64,000 nt of DNA, taken from contig CADBYT010000001.1 of NCBI GenBank assembly GCA_902798975.1, positions 1 to 64,000 of the forward strand, read 5' to 3'. The notes beneath the pieces are model-generated. The model was not told where the DNA came from and made no database searches. It worked only from the letters and a program-made list of their open reading frames with translations. A program made the position numbers and the translations under genes. Source of the stretch: an uncultured Bacteroidia bacterium. Its GTDB lineage: Bacteria > Bacteroidota > Bacteroidia > Bacteroidales > UBA932. This document shows, in pieces, positions 35,890-43,503 of this stretch (within the stretch, counting starts at the first letter, position 1; each line of letters begins with the position of its first letter).

Positions 35890-36684
35890 ATGAAAGAACC
35901 TGGATACGTTTACATCCTCACCAATCCAAGTTTCAAGGATGATATCGTCAAGATTGGTCTGACTTCCGGCACAGTCGAGAAGCGGATGAAGGAACTCCAT
36001 ACGACAGGTGTCCCGACGCCGTTTGAGAAGTATGCTTCCATCAAAACATCGAAGTACGAGGAGGTGGAGAGGTTTATGCATCATAGCCTGTCGCTGCTGT
36101 CCGAGGGTAGCCGGGTAAATGACAACCGGGAATTCTTTCGGATTGGTCCTGAGAAGGCTTTGTCATTCATGATGGAAATTGCCGAACTCCTTGATGATGC
36201 AGAAGTTACCACCTGCAACGAACAGGCGCGTAAGGATCATGTAGAAATTGCTCATAAGAAGAGCTTGTCCGGGAAAGAGGAGTGGATTGCTTCGGCTCAT
36301 TTCAAGGGCATTGAGCCGGAAGAGGCCTCCGGGTTTATCGATAAGCTTCTCCAGATGGGATATGGCGCGCATGTGGGTACAAGCGACCTTACGCTCGATC
36401 GTACCGTTGGAAAGAAGCGTTACAATGTCTTGATGTTCTTTGGCCTGGAAGCCGTTTCAATCGGATTTCAGCCAAAGGCGTTGATTGAGTTGTCCAAAGC
36501 AGCCACAGGTTCTGAGAATTCAGCTCAAGCCCTGCTTGAGAGGCTTAAGCTGTTTCTTGGCCCACAACAGAAGAACAAGACGCCCTACGAACCGCTCAAC
36601 GGGTACTACTATATCCCCTGGAGCACAGTTACAGAGAGGGGTGAACAGTTGACTGAAGTGTTAAGAGCGTTCTTTGCATACTAG
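35890..36684 (+). CDS. GIY-YIG (T5orf172-type) nuclease-domain protein
   Basis: A 264-residue protein. The N-terminal 95 residues are a GIY-YIG domain of the T5orf172 kind: GYVYILTNPSF, VKIGLTSGTVEKRMKEL, and NREFFRIGPEKA. The C-terminal 150 residues are unfamiliar, starting near EEWIASAHFKGIEPEEASGF. The domain is common in phage and mobile-element proteins and nicks or cuts DNA. A 123-bp AT-rich gap separates it from the CoiA-like gene; I see no perfect promoter in it, so it may belong to the same transcript. Confidence 0.75.
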   Translation: MKEPGYVYILTNPSFKDDIVKIGLTSGTVEKRMKELHTTGVPTPFEKYASIKTSKYEEVERFMHHSLSLLSEGSRVNDNREFFRIGPEKALSFMMEIAELLDDAEVTTCNEQARKDHVEIAHKKSLSGKEEWIASAHFKGIEPEEASGFIDKLLQMGYGAHVGTSDLTLDRTVGKKRYNVLMFFGLEAVSIGFQPKALIELSKAATGSENSAQALLERLKLFLGPQQKNKTPYEPLNGYYYIPWSTVTERGEQLTEVLRAFFAY

Positions 36685-36728
36685 AAAATGGTTGGCTAAT
36701 ACAAACCCCGTCGTATGGGAGTACGCTT

Positions 36729-37322
36729 ATGCGTCGTAAGGAATCGATCGACAACCTCATTCGTGTTAAGGACTTCATCGAGTCCCACGTCTGGCATTTC
36801 GCCAAGACAATGCCGGAGATTCCGCATTGGTTTTGTCTGCGGAAGGACAAGAATGACGTAGAGGAGTTCCTGTGGTTCGCCCGGCATATCGAAAAGCACG
36901 GTACGCCAGGGGAGTTTTGCGGGAAAACGTATCGGTATTACCATTTTGAGGAGAGAAAGTATTGGTCAATGGACGAGCGTCCGGAGGACTGCGATCTGAT
37001 CAATATGGATTCCGCCGATGGCGATAGCCCTGTCCTCTTTCAGCGCTGTTCGATGATTCTGAATGGCCCCATAGAGAGGGTAAAAGAGATCTTTCAGCGG
37101 AACAATGTGCCGCTGTGCAAGAGTGATTTTGCGAAGGATGTGGGCTATGTCTTTCTGACGCGCTCGGGGACGGCTACACATGGTTCGCTATTTGGCGCCT
37201 TGCGTGAATACCCGGATGCCATAGCCAGCTGCAGCCCGGCCCTGGTTGGAGTCAAAACATACCTCAGGTACTGCAAAGAGTCCCTTGTGCCGGTGGAATA
37301 TGATCTTGATATAGTGCCATGA
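36729..37322 (+). CDS. Hypothetical accessory protein
   Basis: A 197-residue soluble protein. The segment IPHWFCLRKDKNDVEEFLWF, then YRYYHFEERKYWSMD, followed by LINMD resembles a family of phage and mobile-element proteins with an 'HWY-x-R...KYWTMG...INR' pattern that I recall but cannot name. Function is unknown. Its stop overlaps the next gene's start by ATGA, so the two are coupled. Confidence 0.6.
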   Translation: MRRKESIDNLIRVKDFIESHVWHFAKTMPEIPHWFCLRKDKNDVEEFLWFARHIEKHGTPGEFCGKTYRYYHFEERKYWSMDERPEDCDLINMDSADGDSPVLFQRCSMILNGPIERVKEIFQRNNVPLCKSDFAKDVGYVFLTRSGTATHGSLFGALREYPDAIASCSPALVGVKTYLRYCKESLVPVEYDLDIVP

Positions 37323-38119
37323 AGAAACTGACCTCTAGTGAGTTCTCCGCCTGGTTGGATGAGACCGACCCCAAGTATCTCTACAACCCGGAAACCCGAA
37401 TGGCCTACAAGGATGTCGGGTTCTATCCCCAGCAGCCGGCATATTGCAAGGGGCCGGATGGCCGAGAAGTCCGGATTACCAAGAAAGACGAAGGTCTCAT
37501 CAAGACTCTAAAGCATAGCTGCGTAATGACGGCTGGAGAGTATGCGGCATATGGTCCGAGTCTTGTCTTCAATGCTATTCCGTCGTCCACTACTCAGGTT
37601 GAACCCTGGTTGAAGAATCATGCAGAGAAAGAGTCTATCGAGGACATTCCCAAGCCGATGGCCGATGAGTTTACAACACTGATGCATGCGGAGATGATGG
37701 ATGGTGAGATGACTCGCGAAGAATTGATGTGCTGGGGCGCATACGGCGCTATTGAGCGGGGAACCCCCAAAGAAGAGGCCTTGAAGAAATACGGTGTCAC
37801 CGAGGAAGCATATAATGCCTGCATCAGGAAAGAATATGAGCTGGCCGGCACCCCGTTTAATAATGGCTCGGCGGACGATCCATTTTCATTCTTCCGGTTT
37901 TACAAGGAGGAGCACGTCAATGTCTGCCCGTTCCAGCTCGGGACCGACGAGGCAATGCTTTGGCAGGCTGAAAAAGTCATCTATGGGAAGTGGAACAGCC
38001 TGACGAAGGGAGAGACTCCGACACCGGAGCAGGTCAAAGGCTGGGTGGCTGATGTCGTTTTGCGATTCAACCCATATGGCGGCGACAAGACGATGAAGTG
38101 CTACAAAGAGCACTTCTAA
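37319..38119 (+). CDS. Hypothetical accessory protein
   Basis: A 266-residue soluble, acidic protein with no family I recognise. It is translationally coupled to the preceding gene by a 4-bp overlap. A central helical stretch (about residues 125-165, MTREELMCWGAYGAIERGT, then EEALKKYGVTEEAYNA) could form a small helical bundle. It ends 12 bp from the convergent deoxyribosyltransferase-like gene. Confidence 0.55.
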   Translation: MKKLTSSEFSAWLDETDPKYLYNPETRMAYKDVGFYPQQPAYCKGPDGREVRITKKDEGLIKTLKHSCVMTAGEYAAYGPSLVFNAIPSSTTQVEPWLKNHAEKESIEDIPKPMADEFTTLMHAEMMDGEMTREELMCWGAYGAIERGTPKEEALKKYGVTEEAYNACIRKEYELAGTPFNNGSADDPFSFFRFYKEEHVNVCPFQLGTDEAMLWQAEKVIYGKWNSLTKGETPTPEQVKGWVADVVLRFNPYGGDKTMKCYKEHF

Positions 38120-38131
38120 TCGGCAAGAGTA

Positions 38132-38794
38132 CTATTCCGGATAGATTTCAAGGACCTTTCCTTCCCGTTGGGCGGCCCGGATCTCCCGGAGCAGCTGCCG
38201 TTCCGAATCATTTTGAGGCGTACGCTCACCTCGAGAGAGCTTGCACTGGATGAGGTCCGAGTCAAGCAACGGATCGTTGCAGTAGTCCTGATACGAATCA
38301 TACACCGTCCCATCCGGAGCCGTGTACTTCTTGCCAGGAGTGTGTTTCGGCTTCGGTTTGTCATCCGCCTCGCTCAGCATCGTGGCCAGCGTGTCGAGGT
38401 CGTTAGTCACCGCATAGAAGAGCTTGTACATCAGCTCCGGCTCCACCATTTCCGGGATGTAGGCGATGACCTTCTTTCCTGCCCCAGCCATCCACCCAGC
38501 CTCGGTGTGCGCTGATCTTCCACACGGAAGCACGAGGACGCAAGTGTCCGCTACCTCCATGGCATCCGCGTCGTTCCTGAATTGACATTCTGCTTTCGGG
38601 TGGTGCAATCCCTCGGCATACTGCTCGAACGTCCAGTTTTGGGCTTTTTCATCGATGTCCGTCCAATGGAAACCATTGCCTCCGTAAATGGGATGACGGA
38701 AATCAAAGACACGGTGGCCCTCATCTTTGAGGCGCTTCACCACATCATCGTAGTACGGGTTCTTCCAACTGGAGGCGACGTAAATCCTTGCCAT
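38132..38794 (-). CDS. Nucleoside 2-deoxyribosyltransferase-like protein
   Basis: A 220-residue protein whose first 130 residues have the Rossmann-like fold signatures of the deoxyribosyltransferase/DUF4406 group: ARIYVASSWKNPYYDDVV, a central MEVADTCVLVLPCGRSAHTE and GWMAGAGKKVIAY. The Ser-His-Glu segment would contain the catalytic Glu. The C-terminal 60 residues (from about DKPKPKHTPGKKYTAPDG) look like a separate small domain. Such proteins may alter nucleotide pools and are frequent on phages and islands. The ATG at 38794 fits a TATCTTTG promoter 21 bp upstream. Confidence 0.7.
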   Translation of the reverse strand: MARIYVASSWKNPYYDDVVKRLKDEGHRVFDFRHPIYGGNGFHWTDIDEKAQNWTFEQYAEGLHHPKAECQFRNDADAMEVADTCVLVLPCGRSAHTEAGWMAGAGKKVIAYIPEMVEPELMYKLFYAVTNDLDTLATMLSEADDKPKPKHTPGKKYTAPDGTVYDSYQDYCNDPLLDSDLIQCKLSRGERTPQNDSERQLLREIRAAQREGKVLEIYPE

Positions 38795-38814
38795 GAGTTT
38801 CTTTTTGAATGATC

Positions 38815-38822
38815 CAAAGATA
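38815..38822 (-). promoter_or_regulatory. Promoter -7 box of the deoxyribosyltransferase-like gene
   Basis: The minus strand reads TATCTTTG, 21 bp before the ATG. No clear -33 element is present. Confidence 0.55.
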
Positions 38823-39099
38823 AGTGTTTTTTTGTTGTATCTAGAAACACTTTTCGCAGAGTCAACGTGCATTCTCGCCGCACAGCACTGCCGTTGCTGC
38901 GTCAGCCGGTAGGGGAGTCGCGCGGGGGCCTGTGGCCGTTTGCCTGCGCCGTCGGGGGCCGTGGGGAGCGTGCGTGAGGTCGGCTGACGAGGGCCTTCGG
39001 AGCCGGTAGAGCGGCAGGGTGGCGACGGACGGGCATTTTGTTGCCCGGACGGCGGCAGCACTGCCGCTCCCGGCGGAGAAGGCGGTAACTTTTTCCGGG
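38823..39099. other. GC-rich noncoding spacer with small hairpins
   Basis: No gene is convincing here. CAGCACTGCCG occurs twice (38883-38893 and 39056-39066). GTCAGCCG (38901-38908) can pair with CGGCTGAC (38981-38988), and CGGGCA/TGCCCG (39030-39035 with 39042-39047) forms a tight hairpin downstream of the gene at 39100. Base composition is far more GC-rich than the flanking island genes. Confidence 0.5.
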
Positions 39100-39618
39100 T
39101 TACCGTCCGAGAGTATCCAACAATTCCTCAACCGTTGCCGGCCGGGTACCGGGATGAAGCATCTTGAACTTATGGTATCGAAGCACGTCGGCGGCTATCT
39201 GGTTCCGCAGGGCCTCGCCCCGCTTGAACCAGCCGGAAACGATCTTATAGCCCTTCCAGCCGCAGTTGCAGTAGCCTTCCAGATCCACCCGGCCGCTGAG
39301 CGGAGAGCCGACGAAACGGAAGGGGAGTACGGTCTTGCCGCACTCGGGACACTGGTACTGGAAAAGGTCGGGATGGTTCCTGATGGTCTGGACGAAGGAG
39401 CCCAGCCAAACGGGGTCGGGGGCCAGCTCGGCGGTGATTCCAGCGACACTGTAGGTCATCTCCAGGTACAGGGGGATGAAGTAGAACCGGTCGATGTCTT
39501 TCCAGTCGTCGAAGCGGACGTAAAGCTCGTTCGCGTGGGAATAGAACGGTTGGGTGAGGAGACGCTGCTCCTCGGTCGGGCGCAATGCGTTCTTCCTGAT
39601 GAAAATGTTTTTGTCCAT
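39100..39618 (-). CDS. Hypothetical protein with zinc-ribbon
   Basis: A 172-residue soluble protein. A CPEC motif (residues about 90-93) and a later CNCGW (about 117-121) could bind one zinc ion. The N-terminal half contains an aromatic segment (DWKDIDRFYFIPLYLEMTY). I know no function. It is a single minus-strand gene in the island. Confidence 0.6.
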   Translation of the reverse strand: MDKNIFIRKNALRPTEEQRLLTQPFYSHANELYVRFDDWKDIDRFYFIPLYLEMTYSVAGITAELAPDPVWLGSFVQTIRNHPDLFQYQCPECGKTVLPFRFVGSPLSGRVDLEGYCNCGWKGYKIVSGWFKRGEALRNQIAADVLRYHKFKMLHPGTRPATVEELLDTLGR

Positions 39619-39756
39619 GATACAGACTTTTTTTGATTGAACATCCGCATCGCTTTACCACCGTGGCTTCTGGCTGCTCGGTTGGTGCTCCTCCGGGGAG
39701 ACTCACGTTATGCCTTTTGCGCCCAGAATATCATCAATAATTTGTATTTTAGCACC

Positions 39757-39957
39757 ATGAAACGCATTCGGTACACCGGGACGAATTACGAGGAGATCAA
39801 GGCGCTATGCGGCGACAGGGTGCTGGCGCCGTATTTCTGCATGGGGTTCTCGATGCTTTCCGTGGACACCGGGGATGGCTTCGAGTCGGTGTATGAAGGC
39901 GACGACATCGTGCTCGAAGACGACGGCTCCCTCCGGGTGGAGAGGGGTGGTCGGTAA
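39757..39957 (+). CDS. Small phage-like protein
   Basis: A 66-residue acidic protein, IRYTGTNYEEIKALCGDRVL onward, ending with the strand GDDIVLEDDGSLRVER. The 'GTNYEEIKAFxGD ... V-x-x-GD-x-I-x-x-D-x-x-G' layout recalls small phage and prophage proteins of unknown role. The ATG at 39757 follows an AT-rich stretch; upstream sequence in the frame is not protein-like. Confidence 0.55.
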   Translation: MKRIRYTGTNYEEIKALCGDRVLAPYFCMGFSMLSVDTGDGFESVYEGDDIVLEDDGSLRVERGGR

Positions 39958-39964
39958 CGAAGAA

Positions 39965-39985
39965 GACCAAGGGGTTTCCTTGGTC
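39965..39985. terminator. Hairpin between convergent genes
   Basis: A perfect 8-bp stem GACCAAGG/CCTTGGTC (39965-39972 with 39978-39985) with a 5-nt loop lies between the stops at 39957 (plus) and 39994 (minus), so it may terminate both. Confidence 0.55.
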
Positions 39986-39993
39986 CTATCATA

Positions 39994-40881
39994 TCACAGT
40001 GCTTGAATTTGCTCTTCGGTGAGGCCGGTAATTTCGACAATATCAGCAATGCTCATTCCTTTCTTCAACATCCTCCGGGCAATCTCTTTGGCCTGCACTT
40101 CTTTCCCATGTTCAACGCCTTCTTCCCGGGCAAAGTCGATAGTATTCTGATAGTCCCAGCGAGCCTTTAGAGAACTGAGATAGGCCTGCTGCTGGGCATC
40201 GGTCATATTGGCATATTCGGCTTCCTGGATCATAGCTTCAAAATAAGGGTCGTCCCATAATTCCGGTTTCTCCGCGAATTTCGGTAAGTTTTTCAAAATA
40301 AACAAGAACCTGTCCTCAAATGTGTGGCAGTCCTCCTTTTTCTTGTCGAACCGCTTGACCTCAAGGAAAGCAAAACGAATCCGGTCCGTCATCAATTCGT
40401 TCGTCTGTTCGTCCCGAATGGTAAACATATGGATAAACTGTTTTTTGTCAGCAAGCGTCGGGTCCAAATGGCGCAGTGGAAAGTTCAGCAGGCCGAAGAA
40501 AAAGACAGGCGGGTAGTTGTAGTCCCATTTCTCCCGTTTGCTCTTGTCTTTCGGCGCGGACTTGGAGATAGGGAAGGTCGTGTAGAACAGGGATCGTTCC
40601 AGGAAATACTTCTGCTGTGCAATTTGGACTTCTATCACGAACTTACGTTTGTCTGTCGTCTTGCAAAACAGGTCAAAACTAGCCTTCCTGTCCTCTTTCG
40701 TATGTCCGAGTTGCTCGCTGTCATCAATCGTAATGTCTTCGATGTTCAGTCCGAAGATTTCATTGAGCGGACGGATGATGAGTTGTTTCTTGCCGGATTC
40801 CTTGAAAATGTACTTGAATCCGTAATCGACCATAGGGTCGATATACTTGCCTACAAAAGGCTCTTGACGGATGTTTGTCAT
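39994..40881 (-). CDS. Rpn/PD-(D/E)xK nuclease family protein (PF12784-type)
   Basis: A 295-residue protein with the family start FVGKYIDPMVDYGFKYIFKE, the nuclease core RKASFDLFCKT, then KFVIEVQIAQQ (D, then ExQ), and a C-terminal helical tail ending GMSIADIVEITGLTEEQI. These proteins, often annotated as transposases, are single-strand/recombination-promoting nucleases found in many copies in Bacteroidales. No terminal inverted repeats are seen around it, so I treat it as a gene, not an insertion sequence. Confidence 0.85.
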   Translation of the reverse strand: MTNIRQEPFVGKYIDPMVDYGFKYIFKESGKKQLIIRPLNEIFGLNIEDITIDDSEQLGHTKEDRKASFDLFCKTTDKRKFVIEVQIAQQKYFLERSLFYTTFPISKSAPKDKSKREKWDYNYPPVFFFGLLNFPLRHLDPTLADKKQFIHMFTIRDEQTNELMTDRIRFAFLEVKRFDKKKEDCHTFEDRFLFILKNLPKFAEKPELWDDPYFEAMIQEAEYANMTDAQQQAYLSSLKARWDYQNTIDFAREEGVEHGKEVQAKEIARRMLKKGMSIADIVEITGLTEEQIQAL

Positions 40882-41066
40882 AATAAAAGAATACAGGCCG
40901 GGAATGGTTTGTCCGGCCCTGGCGGCTAAGATGTGAATAGAATAAATGCCGGCCTATAGGAACCTGAAAGAATCGTATTTTTTTCACACTTACCCCCGAG
41001 AAAATGGTGAGTGTGGGATTTCAGGAACTTTTTCGTATTTTCGCATCAACCACAATAAGACTACGT

Positions 41067-41261
41067 ATGGCTGAACAGAAATTCCCTTGCGAGAACTGCA
41101 AGTTACGCGCACATTACGACAAGAACCCCAAGTCGGTACTGGGCCGCTTCTGGCGCTGGCACATCAACTTCTGCCCCGGTTTCCGGGCGTATTTCACCAA
41201 TCAGGACGAGCAGACCCAAGCGGCGATCCGGGAGAAATACAATTTCACCAAATACCAGTAG
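41067..41261 (+). CDS. Conserved small Bacteroidales protein
   Basis: A 64-residue basic protein with a CENC pair near the N-terminus (residues 8-11) and a third Cys (FCPG). The body is GRFWRWHINFCPGFRAYF and it ends IREKYNFTKYQ. I recall near-identical short hypothetical proteins in Bacteroidales. A TATTTTCG box lies at 41036-41043, 23 bp before the ATG, and a strong terminator lies 33 bp after the stop. Confidence 0.7.
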   Translation: MAEQKFPCENCKLRAHYDKNPKSVLGRFWRWHINFCPGFRAYFTNQDEQTQAAIREKYNFTKYQ

Positions 41262-41294
41262 CTCTCCTGTCACCCGGAACCGAAGACTTCTGAG

Positions 41295-41321
41295 AACCAC
41301 CCTGCTACCGGGGTGGTTTTT
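41295..41321 (+). terminator. Rho-independent terminator of the small gene at 41067
   Basis: AACCACCC (41295-41302) pairs with GGGTGGTT (41311-41318), followed by TTTTTC. It also overlaps the end of the convergent winged-helix gene (41325). Confidence 0.8.
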
Positions 41322-41324
41322 CAA

Positions 41325-42368
41325 TTATCTGGACAGGTAGTTGAGGTACCGGGAGATTTCGGGCTCCAGGCCTTCGCGGCTGAGGGGGCAGTCCGGATGG
41401 AAAGGGTGGACGGTGATCTTGTCTTTGGCGGCGGTCCAGTTGCCGGCCACGTGGCCGTCCAGCAGGACAATCGGCCAGAAGGTGCCGCTCTGGTCATGAG
41501 CGTGATGCCGGTGTTCAAGCGGCAGAACAACATCCCGGCTCTTGTAGCTGATCAGGTACTCGTCATAGGGCGGCAGCAGGATGCAGTGGCCCTTCTGAAA
41601 GCCGCGCGTGCGGGCATCCTCCGTGAGGTAGAATTCCCGGCCGCGCCATTTCTCCGCATGGAGCCAGTCGCCCAGCAGGGCGATGCCCCTCCGGCAGTCG
41701 CTCATATTGAGACCGCTCCACCAGGCGAAGTCCTCCAGCGTGGCGGGTTGGCTGTGGCGGAAGTATTTGCGCGTGAAGAGCAGCAGCGCCTCGTCCCGGT
41801 CCATTGGCGCGGGTGCAGGCAATTTGTCGGCCGAGAGAGCGTAGGTGGCTTTCAGCGGCAATAGATCGCCGCTGCAGAGCACGCCGGCGAGTTCCGCCAT
41901 GCGGATGTGGTACGACAGCCGGTGGTCGTCCATTCGGATATCGCGCTCCGCCAGGCCCTGGACGATGTCTTCCTTCGTGGCGCTCCGTTTATCGGCCACG
42001 ATGCGGCAAAGGATCTCCCGGATTCGGTAGAGTTCTTCGTCCGGTATGCTGATGCGGTTGCTGGCCATCCAGCCCTTGGTGACGGCGATGGCTTTGGGGG
42101 CGCAGAGCTGAATGAACGGCCAGTAATCGTCGGCCGCCACCAGTTGCCAGGTGCCTCGCATCAGATGGAATCGGACGATCTTGCCGGCATTGAAAGCCTT
42201 CTGGAATGCCTTGAGCGAAGGTTTCTTCGTCCGCATGGCCACGGCCCAGCGCATCCCCTTGTGGTCCTGCGCCTGCACGGCTCCCATCCAGCTCACCACC
42301 TCTTTGGGCGTGGCGAACTGCGGGCAGATGAGCTGCTGGCTCAGCAGGCGTTGGGACACAGGATTCAT
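41325..42368 (-). CDS. Winged-helix DNA-binding protein of the AlkZ/YcaQ (HTH_42) family
   Basis: A 347-residue protein with the family motif VQAQDHKGMRWAVAMR near residues 31-46. The Gln-x-Gln pair corresponds to the catalytic/DNA-contact motif of AlkZ interstrand-crosslink glycosylases. Further family segments are FHLMRGTWQLVAADDYWPF and a late LPPYDEYLISYKSR. It may be a base-excision enzyme for damaged DNA. It is 12 bp downstream of the HicB-like gene on the same strand. Confidence 0.8.
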   Translation of the reverse strand: MNPVSQRLLSQQLICPQFATPKEVVSWMGAVQAQDHKGMRWAVAMRTKKPSLKAFQKAFNAGKIVRFHLMRGTWQLVAADDYWPFIQLCAPKAIAVTKGWMASNRISIPDEELYRIREILCRIVADKRSATKEDIVQGLAERDIRMDDHRLSYHIRMAELAGVLCSGDLLPLKATYALSADKLPAPAPMDRDEALLLFTRKYFRHSQPATLEDFAWWSGLNMSDCRRGIALLGDWLHAEKWRGREFYLTEDARTRGFQKGHCILLPPYDEYLISYKSRDVVLPLEHRHHAHDQSGTFWPIVLLDGHVAGNWTAAKDKITVHPFHPDCPLSREGLEPEISRYLNYLSR

Positions 42369-42380
42369 GATATAAAAGGA

Positions 42381-42779
42381 TTATAGCCGGGCGGAGCTGA
42401 TTTCTGCTCCGATAGATTCAATGGCTTTCATTATTTTGCGCGTGGTCTTTTCGCCGGGATAGGCGAGGCCGCTTTTATATGCGCGCATTCTACTCTCGTT
42501 GATTCCTGCGTATTCGGCGAACTTGCTGACATTCAGGAAATCAAAGTAGTTGAAAAAAGAAGGAATATCGTATCGGAACGAGATGTCTATCTTGGTCGGC
42601 ATTTCCGATCCTTCTTTCGCTGCGCCCTCCAAAGACTCTTTGACGCTGGCCAGGAAGTCCTGCTTAGCTGCTTTCACACTCTCGCCGTAGCCGCCGAAAT
42701 AATAACGCCCAACCTTCTGCTCCGAATGGATAGAATAATACCCGTCGGGACCTTTCTCGATGATAGCTAAAATCTGCAT
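42381..42779 (-). CDS. HicB-like antitoxin/regulator without an adjacent HicA
   Basis: A 132-residue protein. The N-terminal half is a HicB-type partial RNase H fold (MQILAIIEKGPDGYYSIHSE, then GGYGESVKAAKQDF), and the C-terminal half is a helix-turn-helix (VSKFAEYAGINESRMRAYKS). HicB proteins normally neutralise the HicA RNase, but no HicA-sized frame is next to it, so it is an orphan regulator or the toxin has been lost. It has a textbook promoter 21 bp upstream. Confidence 0.75.
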   Translation of the reverse strand: MQILAIIEKGPDGYYSIHSEQKVGRYYFGGYGESVKAAKQDFLASVKESLEGAAKEGSEMPTKIDISFRYDIPSFFNYFDFLNVSKFAEYAGINESRMRAYKSGLAYPGEKTTRKIMKAIESIGAEISSARL

Positions 42780-42799
42780 AAAAAACGATGTGCTTCATG

Positions 42800-42830
42800 G
42801 CAAAGATAACAATAACGTTGCAAGATTCAA
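42800..42830 (-). promoter_or_regulatory. Consensus promoter of the HicB-like gene
   Basis: On the minus strand TTTG (42827-42830), a 19-nt spacer and TATCTTTG (42800-42807) give a full -33/-7 match. Confidence 0.8.
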
Positions 42831-43384
42831 AAACAAATTCGTTGCAGAATTTGATAATGCTTCGATCGGTTCGAGTGGCCATCAGTAAAGTTGTATTCTT
42901 TTCCCGGAAAAACCTATGGCTTGAGTCAAAAGTGAAAGAAAAATTGTGAATTATTTCGGATTATTACGTTTTGATAATACAAGTTGCGTGGGGAGGATTT
43001 CTCTGATTGACTGACAGCTCCGAGGCACCAGCGCCTCCTATCTATAAGGGGGCTAAGCCGCCCCCTATAACCCCTTGCGCCGCTCAAGTCCCTTAGCAAC
43101 TCCGTTACTTTCCTCCTGGCGGCTCGGCAAAGAAAGCCAGCTTTCTCTGCGCTCGCTCGCTGCGTCGGCTTCCGTATTTGCTACCGCAAATACACGGGAC
43201 CGCGTCGGTCGGCTGGTGCCGACTTGACGCCACGCACCCGGGGGGCTCGCTCCTCGCCGACGGATGCCCGCACTGACCAAGGTTCCGGGAGCACCAGAGG
43301 CGATTTCTGCTCCCGGCGAACATATTTTCTGCATTCCGGGAGCGCTGGGGCCTTTCTCCGCTCCGGCAAATAACGGAGGGAGCT
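42831..43384. other. Noncoding block with several hairpins at the island's right edge
   Basis: No gene is supported over more than 550 bp. An AT-rich first part (to about 43010) changes abruptly to GC-rich sequence. Hairpins are TATAAGGGGGC/GCCCCCTATA (43043-43053 with 43060-43069, one bulge) and GTATTTGC/GCAAATAC (43174-43181 with 43186-43193). Two tandem imperfect copies 51 bp apart start TTCCGGGAGC at 43283 and 43334; each folds (CCGGGAGCA/TGCTCCCGG in the first). The origin is unknown. Confidence 0.5.
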
Positions 43385-43498
43385 CCCCGATCAGGTCGGG
43401 GATGACGGTGGATAGAGGGTCGGAGCGTAGCGACGCAGGGGGTCCGGGGGGTTAGCCCACCGGTCATTAGATTCGCCGGTCGGAGCCGGCGAATGACG
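43385..43498. repeat. Two palindromic elements before nupG
   Basis: CCCCGATCAGG, then TCGGGGATGACG at 43385-43407, and GATTCGCCGGTCGGAG, then CCGGCGAATGACG at 43470-43498. The second ends 5 bp from the stop codon of the minus-strand nupG-like gene. Confidence 0.8.
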
Positions 43499-43503
43499 AT
43501 CTG

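Noticed and set aside
39994-40881. Insertion sequence around the Rpn-type protein
   Set aside because: No terminal inverted repeats or target duplications are visible around the gene, and the flanking small genes have their own signals.
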